A stretch of 18,272 nt of DNA from Bacteroides sp. (GTDB lineage: Bacteria; Bacteroidota; Bacteroidia; Bacteroidales; Bacteroidaceae). The notes below the pieces were generated by a model. The model was not told where the DNA came from and did no database searches. It saw only the letters and a program-made list of their open reading frames with translations. Positions 1 through 8,032 of the stretch are shown one piece after another. The stretch covers positions 1 through 18,272 of the forward strand of contig DXLM01000065.1 in the NCBI GenBank assembly GCA_019414725.1, in the 5' to 3' direction. Every line of letters starts with the position of its first letter. Position 1 is the first letter of the stretch. The position numbers and the translations under genes were made by a program.

Positions 1-2
1 TT

Positions 3-2849
3 TTAAAAGAAGACACCGAAACTTTGGATGAAGTCATTGTAGTAGGTTATGGAATTCAAAAGAAAAGTGTTGTGACAGCATCTATCAGCCGGGTTAGCTC
101 TGACGATTTGAAAAATGTAACTCCTACCCGTGTAGATAATATGTTGAAGGGACAGACTTCAGGAGTAACGGTTACTTCTGCATCCGGACAGCCTGGTGAT
201 GCTGCAAAGGTACGTATTCGTGGTATTGGTACCATAAACAATTCTGACCCTCTTTACATCGTTGACGGTATGCCGGTTGATGGTGGTATCGATTATTTGA
301 ATCCTTCTGATATAGAATCTATCGAGGTCTTGAAGGATGCAGCTTCTGCTGCTGTGTATGGTGCTCGTGCTGCCAATGGTGTAGTATTGGTTACTACAAA
401 AGGAGGAAGCAAAGGAAAAGCTGTTATTAGCTATGACTTCTCATACGGTTGGCAAAATCCTTGGAGAAAGAGAGATGTTCTTAATGCAGTTGAGTACGAA
501 ACGTTGATGAATGAAATGGCTGTTAACTCAGGCAAAGATGCTCCTTATGCCAATCCGGAAGCAGCAGGAGAGGGAACAGACTGGCAAGATGCTTTGTTCA
601 ACTCTAATGCACCGATAATGAATCACCAGATAAGTGTCAGCGGAGGTTCTGATAAAGGTTCATACTTTTTGTCAACAGGATATTTCAAGCAAGACGGTAT
701 TGTTGGAGGTAATTTCGATCGTTCAAATTACGAACGTTTCACTTTACGTATGAATTCTAATTATACATTGTTCGATCAGACTAAAAACCGTAACTGGCTT
801 TCATCATTTAAAATTGGAACCAATATCGGTTATACTCGTATTAAATCAGTAGGAGTTGATACAAACAATGAAAAAGGTGGTCCGTTGGGTAGTGCGCTGA
901 TGATTGCTCCTACACTCCCTGTGTATGCTGAAGATCCTGAAGCTGTATTGAAAGAATATCCTACAGCAATAAAAGATAAAAATGGAAATGTTTATACCAT
1001 TGTTGGTGATGCGTATAACGAAATAACCAATCCGCTGGCTCAATTGGAGTTGCCGGGAGATGTAAACAACTCTGATAAATTCGTCGCTTCTTTCTGGGGT
1101 GAACTTCAACTGTGGGACAATCTTAAGTTTAAAACAACTTATGGTGCTGATTTGGCATTCTGGGGAAATGATGGCTGGATATATCCTTACTATCTGGGAA
1201 AGAGCAACAGTCAGACTCAGTCTTCTGCATGGTCGGGCATGAACAGAGGATATACATGGCAGCTGGAAAATGTATTGTCGTATGACAAGACCTTTGGACA
1301 GCACTCAGTATCTGTTATATTAGGACAGTCTGCAAAGAAATATCAGGGACGTACCTTGTGGGGAAAGAACTACAATTTGCAATCTCTGGATCCGGATAAA
1401 GCCAACATCAATTTCGGACAAGGAACAAAGGCCGATCAGGAAGCTACAGGACAAGCTCAGCCTTTTTCAACACTGGCATCTATGTTTGCTCGTGTCAGCT
1501 ACAACTATGCTGAACGCTACATGTTCCAGGCAACAATACGTCGGGATGGTTCATCTAACTTTGGTCCGAATAACAAATATGCTGTATTCCCTTCATTATC
1601 TTTAGGATGGAATATCACAAATGAAAAATTCATGGAAAAACGTCCTGAATGGCTTACTTCTATGAAATTACGTGCAAGCTGGGGTAAGAATGGTAATGAA
1701 CGTATTGATGCCTTCCGCTATACAGCCATTATGAACAGTGGTAACAATTATATTTTTGGTGCTAACGGCAATGAAGCTATTGTGGTAGGAGCTAAGCCTA
1801 ATGGATTGCCTAACCCTGATTTGAAATGGGAAGAAACCAGCCAGACTGATTTGGGATTGGATTTCGGATTTTTGGGTAATGCACTTACTTTTACAGTAGA
1901 CTGGTATAAGAAGAAAACAGATGGTATGCTGATGCAGATGCCGTTGCCTGCTTATGTTGGTGATACTCCTCCGATGGGTAATGTGGGTAAGATGGAAAAC
2001 TCTGGTATTGAAATGGATTTGTCTTATAGATTCCAGGTTTCTGATTTGAACGTTAAATTCGGAGCCAATGCTTCTTACCTGAAAAATAAACTGATCGAAC
2101 TGGGTAATGCCGAAGGTTGGGCTAACTATGATGCTATCCAGAATATCGGAACAATTACACGTGCCGAAAACGGAGAACCTTTCCCGTTCTTCTATGGAAA
2201 GAAAACTGCTGGTATCTTCCAGAATTGGGATGAAGTCAATTCATATGTAAATTCAAAGGGAGAGAAAATCCAGCCTAATGCACAGCCAGGAGATGTACGT
2301 TTTGTTGATGCGAATGGAGATGGAAAGATTGATGACGCAGACCGTGTGAAGATCGGTAAAGGTATGCCAGACTGGACTGTAGGATTCTCTATCGCTTTAG
2401 ACTGGAGAGGATTCGACCTGAATGCTTTCTTCCAGGGTACTATCGGTAATGATGTCTTTGATGGTTCTCGCCGTATTGACTTGAAGAGCATTAACCTGCC
2501 TTCTTATATGTTAGACCGCTGGCACGGAGAAGGTACTTCCAACAAATATCCTCGTTTGAGTGAAAATGATGAAAATGGAAACTGGTTGTCTTCTGATTTG
2601 TATATAAAAGACGGTTCATACTTACGTCTGAAGAATATTCAGTTAGGATATACTTTGCCTAAGGCTGTAACAACAAAATTCTTTGTGCAGAATTTGCGTG
2701 TATACGTTGGAGCTGAAAACCTGTTTACAATTACAGGCTACGATGGTTTCGATCCGGAAATTTCTTCAGGTGGTACTTCTTTAGGTGTTGATAAAGGAGT
2801 TTATCCTCAGGCCAAGACATTTACAGTTGGCGCAAATATTACTTTCTAA
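3..2849 (+). CDS. SusC/RagA-family TonB-dependent outer membrane transporter, 5'-truncated
   Basis: This is an outer membrane beta-barrel that imports oligosaccharides with its SusD partner, powered by TonB-ExbBD. The frame is open from base 3 with no start codon, so the signal peptide and the usual N-terminal carboxypeptidase-regulatory-like domain lie upstream of the window. The visible part (948 residues) begins with a TonB-box-like stretch, LDEVIVVGYGIQKKS. The plug domain follows, with the SusC-typical segments VRIRGIGTINNSDPLYIVDG and AAVYGARAANGVVLVTTKGG. The rest is barrel, with repeated aromatic beta strands and a final VGANITF ending in an aromatic residue, as in outer membrane barrels. 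A DxNxDG loop (DANGDGKIDDADRV, bases 2307-2348) resembles a calcium-binding loop and is common in SusC proteins. The susD gene starts 18 nt downstream, so the two form a pair. The TTG at 24 is internal to the frame and not a credible start. Identification is secure; the substrate is inferred only from the downstream enzymes. Confidence 0.96.
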   Translation, partial: LKEDTETLDEVIVVGYGIQKKSVVTASISRVSSDDLKNVTPTRVDNMLKGQTSGVTVTSASGQPGDAAKVRIRGIGTINNSDPLYIVDGMPVDGGIDYLNPSDIESIEVLKDAASAAVYGARAANGVVLVTTKGGSKGKAVISYDFSYGWQNPWRKRDVLNAVEYETLMNEMAVNSGKDAPYANPEAAGEGTDWQDALFNSNAPIMNHQISVSGGSDKGSYFLSTGYFKQDGIVGGNFDRSNYERFTLRMNSNYTLFDQTKNRNWLSSFKIGTNIGYTRIKSVGVDTNNEKGGPLGSALMIAPTLPVYAEDPEAVLKEYPTAIKDKNGNVYTIVGDAYNEITNPLAQLELPGDVNNSDKFVASFWGELQLWDNLKFKTTYGADLAFWGNDGWIYPYYLGKSNSQTQSSAWSGMNRGYTWQLENVLSYDKTFGQHSVSVILGQSAKKYQGRTLWGKNYNLQSLDPDKANINFGQGTKADQEATGQAQPFSTLASMFARVSYNYAERYMFQATIRRDGSSNFGPNNKYAVFPSLSLGWNITNEKFMEKRPEWLTSMKLRASWGKNGNERIDAFRYTAIMNSGNNYIFGANGNEAIVVGAKPNGLPNPDLKWEETSQTDLGLDFGFLGNALTFTVDWYKKKTDGMLMQMPLPAYVGDTPPMGNVGKMENSGIEMDLSYRFQVSDLNVKFGANASYLKNKLIELGNAEGWANYDAIQNIGTITRAENGEPFPFFYGKKTAGIFQNWDEVNSYVNSKGEKIQPNAQPGDVRFVDANGDGKIDDADRVKIGKGMPDWTVGFSIALDWRGFDLNAFFQGTIGNDVFDGSRRIDLKSINLPSYMLDRWHGEGTSNKYPRLSENDENGNWLSSDLYIKDGSYLRLKNIQLGYTLPKAVTTKFFVQNLRVYVGAENLFTITGYDGFDPEISSGGTSLGVDKGVYPQAKTFTVGANITF

Positions 2850-2867
2850 CTTTTAAACTGAGAAAAA

Positions 2868-4388
2868 ATGAAAAAATATTTTATATGTGGTGCTTTAGCA
2901 CTAATGAGTTTGGCTTCTTGCAGTGATTCTTTTCTGGAAGTATATCCTACCGTGAATATAAGCGAAGATGAGTATTATAACTCGGAAGAACGTATTTATA
3001 GTGCACTGGTTGCTGCTTACGATCCTTTGCAGTGGCCTGACTGGGGACTGGGACAGTATAATCCTTTGAATCTGGTTGCAGATGTTATGTCGGACGATAT
3101 TTATGCCGGAGGTTCAACAGAGCAAGATAATGAGCACTGGCATCGCATGCATAAGTTTACAGCTACTCCCGAAATCGTTTGCAGTAGTTTATGGAGTGTA
3201 TTTTATTCAGGAATCAACCGTGCCAATATTGTTATGGCAAAAATGGATGGTATTCCTGGTATATCTCAGGAAAATAAGGAACGTTATTTGGCTGAAGCAC
3301 ATTTTCTGAGAGCTTATTATTATACATGGCTGTGGAAATTGTGGGGAAACATACCTTATTATACCGTGAATCCTTCTACTTCTCCTTATTTGGTAGAGCA
3401 AATTTCAGCAGATGAAGTGTATCCGAAAATTATAGAAGATCTGGATTATGCATTGGGAGAAAATCGCTTGCCAGAATCTGTTGATATTACAATGAAAGGA
3501 AGAGTTACCAAAGCTGTCGCACAAATGCTGAAAGCAGAAGTTGTGATGTATCAGAACGATGAAAGCCGTTATGCTGAAGTCTTGTCGGATATGCGCTCTA
3601 TTATATCTTCTCAGTTGTATAGTCTGCATGATGATTTTGCTGGAATGTGGGAAGATGCAGGCGAATGGTGTGAAGAATCCATTTGGGAAATAAACTATCA
3701 CGATCTGAATGCTCAGCGTAGCTGGGGAAATCCGATTGCTGCCGGTGGTACAGTTCTTCCTACTCTGATCGGAATAAACGAATGTAAAGATGAAAAGTTT
3801 GCAGGCGGATGGGGATTTGGTACCGTGAATCCGGACTTGTATAATTCTTACGACGATGATGACCAGCGTAAGGACGGCGGTATTTTGAATTTTGCAAAAT
3901 ATCAAGAAACTCATCCGAATGCTTCGTATACACCGCGCTATGAAGATACTGGTTATTTCTTGTTGAAATATTTACCTCGCCAGGGTGGAAATAGTCAGTG
4001 TACGGGTGACAAGGACTTGAATTATAGAAATAACTTACGTGTATACCGTTATGCTGAAACATTATTGAATGCAGCCGAACTGATATTGCGTACTGGAGGC
4101 GATACTGCCGAGGCACAAAATTATCTGGATCAGGTAAGAGCCAGAGCTTATCGTACTACTGTAGAAAATTTGGGAGCTCATAAGGTTGTTGCCAATATTG
4201 ATAATGTTTTGGAAGAAAGACATCTTGAGTTGTATGGTGAAGGTAAGCGTTTCTGGGATTTGGTACGTTCAGGAAAAGCTAATGAGGTTTTAGGAAGTCG
4301 TGGTTATAAAGATAACAAAAAGTACTTGCCTATACCGTCTAGTGAAATCGATAAGTCTGCTGGAACTTTGACACAGAATCCATATTAA
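2868..4388 (+). CDS. SusD/RagB-family nutrient-binding outer membrane lipoprotein
   Basis: This is the cell-surface glycan-binding lid of the SusCD importer. The protein has 506 residues, a usual SusD length. A lipoprotein signal MKKYFICGALALMSLASC places the acylated cysteine at residue 18, followed by SDSFLEV, which suits the SusD N-terminus. SusD hallmarks are the helical segment RAYYYTWLWKLWGNIPYYT, the C-terminal RYAETLLNAAEL helix, the block ERHLELYGEGKRFWDLVRSG, and the terminal YLPIPSSEID...LTQNPY. The start ATG at 2868 lies 18 nt after the susC stop in an A-rich spacer without a Shine-Dalgarno sequence, which is normal for Bacteroidota. A long hairpin begins 8 nt after its stop codon. 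It should act as an obligate partner of the transporter encoded just upstream. Confidence 0.96.
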   Translation: MKKYFICGALALMSLASCSDSFLEVYPTVNISEDEYYNSEERIYSALVAAYDPLQWPDWGLGQYNPLNLVADVMSDDIYAGGSTEQDNEHWHRMHKFTATPEIVCSSLWSVFYSGINRANIVMAKMDGIPGISQENKERYLAEAHFLRAYYYTWLWKLWGNIPYYTVNPSTSPYLVEQISADEVYPKIIEDLDYALGENRLPESVDITMKGRVTKAVAQMLKAEVVMYQNDESRYAEVLSDMRSIISSQLYSLHDDFAGMWEDAGEWCEESIWEINYHDLNAQRSWGNPIAAGGTVLPTLIGINECKDEKFAGGWGFGTVNPDLYNSYDDDDQRKDGGILNFAKYQETHPNASYTPRYEDTGYFLLKYLPRQGGNSQCTGDKDLNYRNNLRVYRYAETLLNAAELILRTGGDTAEAQNYLDQVRARAYRTTVENLGAHKVVANIDNVLEERHLELYGEGKRFWDLVRSGKANEVLGSRGYKDNKKYLPIPSSEIDKSAGTLTQNPY

Positions 4389-4396
4389 TCACAATG

Positions 4397-4440
4397 AGGA
4401 AAGGCTTTTCAGTGATTTATATCATTGGAATGCCTTTCCT
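4397..4440 (+). promoter_or_regulatory. Long intercistronic RNA hairpin between susD and the GH3 gene
   Basis: The arms AGGAAAGGC (4397-4405) and GCCTTTCCT (4432-4440) are perfect reverse complements. Pairing continues inward to a TTAT tetraloop (4417-4420) with one T/T mismatch and two G-U wobbles, giving about 19 pairs over 20 positions. The sequence after the hairpin is GAAATGTAAATAA with no T tract, so it is not a classic intrinsic terminator. The likely role (inferred) is to protect the 3' end of processed susCD mRNA, or to lower read-through into the enzyme genes, giving more transporter than enzyme. The pairing is read directly from the sequence; the function is not. Confidence 0.7.
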
Positions 4441-4460
4441 GAAATGTAAATAATTTGTTT

Positions 4461-6725
4461 ATGAAAAATAAAATATACTTACTGTCGGCTTCTCTTATGG
4501 TGGCGACATTTTCTTTTTTTTCTTGTGTTTCATCCGGAGAAAAGGAAACAGGAAAAGATGAGATAGAGAAAAAGGTCGAGAATCTGTTAGGGAAGATGAC
4601 ACTTCAGGAGAAAATCGGCCAAATGAACCAGCTGAGCCCGTATGGTAGTGAGGAAGAAATGTATGCTTTGGTCAAAGAAGGAAAAGTTGGTTCGTTTCTG
4701 AATATTGTAGATGCGGAAGTCGCAAATAAGATACAGAAGACAGCTGTAGAGCAGTCACGGTTGGGTATTCCCGTACTGATGGCACGTGATGTTATTCATG
4801 GATATAAAACAATTTTTCCGATTTGTTTAGGACAGGCTGCTTCTTTTAACCCGGATCTGGTTCGTGAGTCTGCCAGAGTTGCCGCTATTGAGGCTTCTGC
4901 CGATGGTATACGATGGACGTTTGCTCCGATGATTGATGTATCCCGTGATCCACGTTGGGGAAGAATTGCCGAAAGCTGTGGTGAGGACCCTTGTCTTACA
5001 GCTGTATTGGGAAAAGCTATGATTGAAGGTTTCCAGGGAGATTCACTGAATGATCCGACTTCTATTGCTGCATGTGCAAAACATTTTGTAGGATATGGAG
5101 CTGCGGAAAGTGGAAGAGATTATAATTCAACCTTCTTGCCGGAACGCTTGTTGCGTAACGTATATCTTCCGCCTTTTGAAGCAGCAGCAAAAGCTGGAGC
5201 TGCAACTTTTATGACATCTTTTAATGACAATGATGGAGTGCCTTCTACCGGTAATAAGTTTATTTTAAAGAATGTCTTGCGGGAAGAATGGAAGTACGAT
5301 GGAATGGTTGTTACCGATTGGGCTTCTGCTACCGAAATGATTACTCATGGCTTTTGTAAAGACGCTGCCGATGCTGCAAAAAAATCACTTGATGCAGGTG
5401 TCGATATGGATATGGTTAGTGGAGCTTTTTCTGGCAACTTGGAAAATCTGGTGAAAGAGAATAAAATATCCGAAAAACAGATCGATGAGGCGGTTCGTAA
5501 CATCTTGCGCTTAAAATTCCGATTGGGCTTGTTTGAAAATCCTTATGTTTCTACTCCACAATCAGTAAAATATTCACCAGAACATTTGGCTAAGGCAAAA
5601 CAGGCTGTAGAACAGTCGGTTATTCTTTTGAAAAATACAAATCAGACATTGCCTTTAAATGCTGACGAAGTACATACAGTAGCAGTTGTTGGTCCTTTGG
5701 CTGATGCTCCTCATGATCAGATGGGAACTTGGGTGTTTGATGGAGAAAAAGCACATACGCAGACTCCTTTGGCTGCATTGCGTGCTGTATATGGCGATAA
5801 GGTGCGTATTATTTATGAACCGGCACTGGCATATAGCCGCGACAAACAGACAACAGGATTGGCAAAAGCTGTCAATGCAGCTAAGCAAGCTGATGTCGTA
5901 TTGGCTTTTGTAGGTGAAGAATCCATTTTATCAGGTGAGGCTCATTCTCTGGCCGATTTGAACTTGCAAGGTCTGCAATCGGAACTGATAGAAAAATTGT
6001 CACAGACAGGAAAACCTCTTGTTACTGTTGTTATGGCAGGCCGACCACTGACAATAGCTAAAGAAGTAGAAGAATCGGATGCTGTACTTTATGCTTTCCA
6101 TCCTGGTACAATGGGAGGACCTGCTTTGGCTGATATCTTGTTCGGAAAGGTGAATCCAAGCGGAAAAACACCTGTTACATTTCCTAAGATGGTAGGTCAG
6201 CTTCCAATGTATTATGCTCACAATAATACCGGACGACCGGCATTGGAGAAAGAAATGTTGCTTGATGAAATTCCGATGGAAGCAGGACAGACTTCAGTGG
6301 GATGCCGTTCTTTCTTCCTTGATGCAGGTTCTACACCATTATTCCCATTTGGATATGGTTTGTCATATACGACATTCAGTTATGGTAATCTGAAGATTGT
6401 TTCGAGCAAATTGACGGTCAGTGATACATTGAAAGTTTCTGTTGAATTGAAAAATACCGGACGTTATGAAGGTACAGAGGTTGTACAGTTATATGTGCAA
6501 GATAAAGTTGGCTCTGTAACCAGACCGGTGAAAGAGTTGAAGCGCTTCCAGCGTGTCAATTTACAGCCTGGTGAATCTAAGCAGGTTATGTTTGATTTGC
6601 CGGTATCAGAATTGGCTTTTTGGAATATAGATATGAAGAAGGTAGTTGAACCGGGCGACTTTAAATTGTGGGTAGCTTCCGATAGTCAGGGAGGCTTGAC
6701 AACTGAGTTTAATGTCGCAGAATAA
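4461..6725 (+). CDS. bglX: BglX-like GH3 beta-glucosidase, predicted lipoprotein
   Basis: This is a glycoside hydrolase family 3 exo-enzyme that releases terminal beta-linked glucose, or a related sugar, from oligosaccharides. The protein has 754 residues. I chose ATG 4461 over an in-frame TTG at 4455 because it opens a clean signal peptide MKNKIYLLSASLMVATFSFF ending at Cys22 (lipobox FFSC). The N-terminal barrel contains the substrate-binding stretch ARDVIHG, the KHFVGYGAAESGRDYN segment and the nucleophile Asp286 in VVTDWASATEM. The second domain carries the probable acid/base Glu493 in the loop EESILSGEAHSLADL. The segments HPGTMGGPALADILFGKVNP and YYAHNNTGRP match the BglX group closely. 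A fibronectin III-like domain (about 640-745) ends the protein. The gene is separated from susD by the 4397-4440 hairpin and followed 17 nt later by the GH5 gene. Linkage and sugar specificity cannot be read from the sequence; other GH3 activities (xylosidase, N-acetylglucosaminidase) are less likely. The symbol reflects family resemblance only. Confidence 0.93.
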   Translation: MKNKIYLLSASLMVATFSFFSCVSSGEKETGKDEIEKKVENLLGKMTLQEKIGQMNQLSPYGSEEEMYALVKEGKVGSFLNIVDAEVANKIQKTAVEQSRLGIPVLMARDVIHGYKTIFPICLGQAASFNPDLVRESARVAAIEASADGIRWTFAPMIDVSRDPRWGRIAESCGEDPCLTAVLGKAMIEGFQGDSLNDPTSIAACAKHFVGYGAAESGRDYNSTFLPERLLRNVYLPPFEAAAKAGAATFMTSFNDNDGVPSTGNKFILKNVLREEWKYDGMVVTDWASATEMITHGFCKDAADAAKKSLDAGVDMDMVSGAFSGNLENLVKENKISEKQIDEAVRNILRLKFRLGLFENPYVSTPQSVKYSPEHLAKAKQAVEQSVILLKNTNQTLPLNADEVHTVAVVGPLADAPHDQMGTWVFDGEKAHTQTPLAALRAVYGDKVRIIYEPALAYSRDKQTTGLAKAVNAAKQADVVLAFVGEESILSGEAHSLADLNLQGLQSELIEKLSQTGKPLVTVVMAGRPLTIAKEVEESDAVLYAFHPGTMGGPALADILFGKVNPSGKTPVTFPKMVGQLPMYYAHNNTGRPALEKEMLLDEIPMEAGQTSVGCRSFFLDAGSTPLFPFGYGLSYTTFSYGNLKIVSSKLTVSDTLKVSVELKNTGRYEGTEVVQLYVQDKVGSVTRPVKELKRFQRVNLQPGESKQVMFDLPVSELAFWNIDMKKVVEPGDFKLWVASDSQGGLTTEFNVAE

Positions 6726-6729
6726 ATAT

Positions 6730-6734
6730 AGGAG
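6730..6734 (+). promoter_or_regulatory. Shine-Dalgarno-like ribosome binding site of the GH5 gene
   Basis: AGGAG lies 8 nt before the ATG at 6743, right after the stop codon of the GH3 gene. Most genes in this window, like most in Bacteroidota, have A/T-rich leaders without such a motif. It supports 6743 as the start and may give this gene a separate translation rate inside the operon. Confidence 0.55.
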
Positions 6735-6742
6735 CTTTTTTT

Positions 6743-7993
6743 ATGATAAAACAGATTATAGCACTCACTTTGGCCGGATGTTTATTTTCTTGCCAGCAAT
6801 CTCAAAAGGAAGTTGAAAATCAACTGGATGAGAATAAATTTGTACATGTTGAAGGTGCCTGTCTGATAGAACCGGATGGAGATACCTTACACATAAAAGG
6901 TACTAATTTGGGAAACTGGTTAAATCCTGAAGGATATATGTTTGGTTTCACCAATACCAATTCTGCCAGAATGATTAACCAGATGTTTTGTGAACTGGTA
7001 GGACCTGATTTTACGGCCGATTTTTGGAAACAGTTTAAAGACAATTATATAACTCGTCGTGATATAGAGTTTATTGCCGGTTTGGGAGCAAATACAATCC
7101 GCCTTCCGTTCCATTATAAGCTATTTACTGATGAAGATTATATGGGACTGACAGCGGAACAAGATGGATTTGCACGTGTTGACAGTGTTGTTAACTGGTG
7201 TAGAGATAATAAATTGTATTTGATCTTGGATATGCACGATGCTCCGGGCGGACAGACTGGCGACAATATTGACGATAGTTATGGTTATCCCTGGTTATTC
7301 GAAAGCGAACGTAGCCAGCAGTTATTCTGTGATATCTGGAGAAACATTGCTGAAAGGTATAAAAATGAACCTGTAATATTAGGTTATGAACTGATAAATG
7401 AGCCGATTGCTCCGTATTTCGATAACATGGAGGAGTTGAATGGTAAATTGGAAGCTTTGCATAAGCGTGCTGTCAAGGCAATACGTGAAGTCGATACCAA
7501 CCATATCATATTATTGGGAGGTTCTCAATGGAATGGCAACTTTAAGCCGTTTAAGGATGCCAAATATGATGATAAGCTGATGTATACCTGTCATCGTTAT
7601 GGCGGAGCTCCTACGAAAGAAGCAATTCAGGAATTCATAGCTTTTCGTGATAGTGTAAATTTACCTATGTATATGGGAGAGATAGGACATAATACTTCAG
7701 AATGGCAGTCATCTTTTTGCAAAGTCATGGAAGAAAATAATATAGGATGGACATTCTGGCCTTATAAGAAAAAGGATGACTCGTGTATAATGGGAATCCA
7801 GATGCCTGATAACTGGAATCATATTGTAGCCTTTTCTGAATCTCCCAGAGGCAGCTATGCCGAAATTCGTAAGGCACGTCCTGATCAGCAGATGGTACGG
7901 AAAGCGATGAATGATTTCATTCAGAATTGTAAGAAAGAAAATTGCATACCTCAAAAGGAATATATTCACTCGTTAGGTTTTAGTTTTCAATAG
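6743..7993 (+). CDS. GH5-family glycanase (cellulase/glucanase-type), predicted lipoprotein
   Basis: This is a family 5 glycoside hydrolase (retaining, TIM barrel) of 416 residues. The signal peptide MIKQIIALTLAGCLFSC probably ends at lipid-modified Cys17; Cys13 (LAGC) is a second but less likely lipobox. GH5 landmarks in order are NLGNWLNPEGYMFGF, LGANTIRLPFHY, LDMHDAPGGQTGDN, the acid/base Glu220 in YELINEP, the HRY segment, the nucleophile Glu313 in MYMGEIGH, and the aromatic floor GWTFWPYKK. The 93-residue spacing of the two glutamates fits the family. The MHDAPGGQ loop resembles that of glucan-active GH5 enzymes (beta-1,3- or beta-1,4-glucanases), but I cannot assign a subfamily. As a lipoprotein lying between two GH3 exo-enzymes, it is the best candidate for the chain-cutting enzyme of the locus, possibly on the cell surface. 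Mannanase or other beta-glycanase activity remains possible. No extra carbohydrate-binding module is seen. Confidence 0.9.
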   Translation: MIKQIIALTLAGCLFSCQQSQKEVENQLDENKFVHVEGACLIEPDGDTLHIKGTNLGNWLNPEGYMFGFTNTNSARMINQMFCELVGPDFTADFWKQFKDNYITRRDIEFIAGLGANTIRLPFHYKLFTDEDYMGLTAEQDGFARVDSVVNWCRDNKLYLILDMHDAPGGQTGDNIDDSYGYPWLFESERSQQLFCDIWRNIAERYKNEPVILGYELINEPIAPYFDNMEELNGKLEALHKRAVKAIREVDTNHIILLGGSQWNGNFKPFKDAKYDDKLMYTCHRYGGAPTKEAIQEFIAFRDSVNLPMYMGEIGHNTSEWQSSFCKVMEENNIGWTFWPYKKKDDSCIMGIQMPDNWNHIVAFSESPRGSYAEIRKARPDQQMVRKAMNDFIQNCKKENCIPQKEYIHSLGFSFQ

Positions 7994-8032
7994 TTGAAAT
8001 AGTTCTTGAAATATCATAAAACATTTAATATC

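Noticed and set aside
4455..4460. TTG upstream start for the first GH3 gene
   Set aside because: The ATG at 4461 directly begins a normal lipoprotein signal peptide; the TTG adds only two residues and has no supporting leader.
7994..8013. TTGAAATA direct repeat with a 12-nt period before the second GH3 gene
   Set aside because: Only two short AT-rich copies in an operon-internal spacer; no known operator matches.
8006..8032. TTG upstream start for the second GH3 gene
   Set aside because: It would put nine polar residues before a complete signal peptide that starts at ATG 8033.
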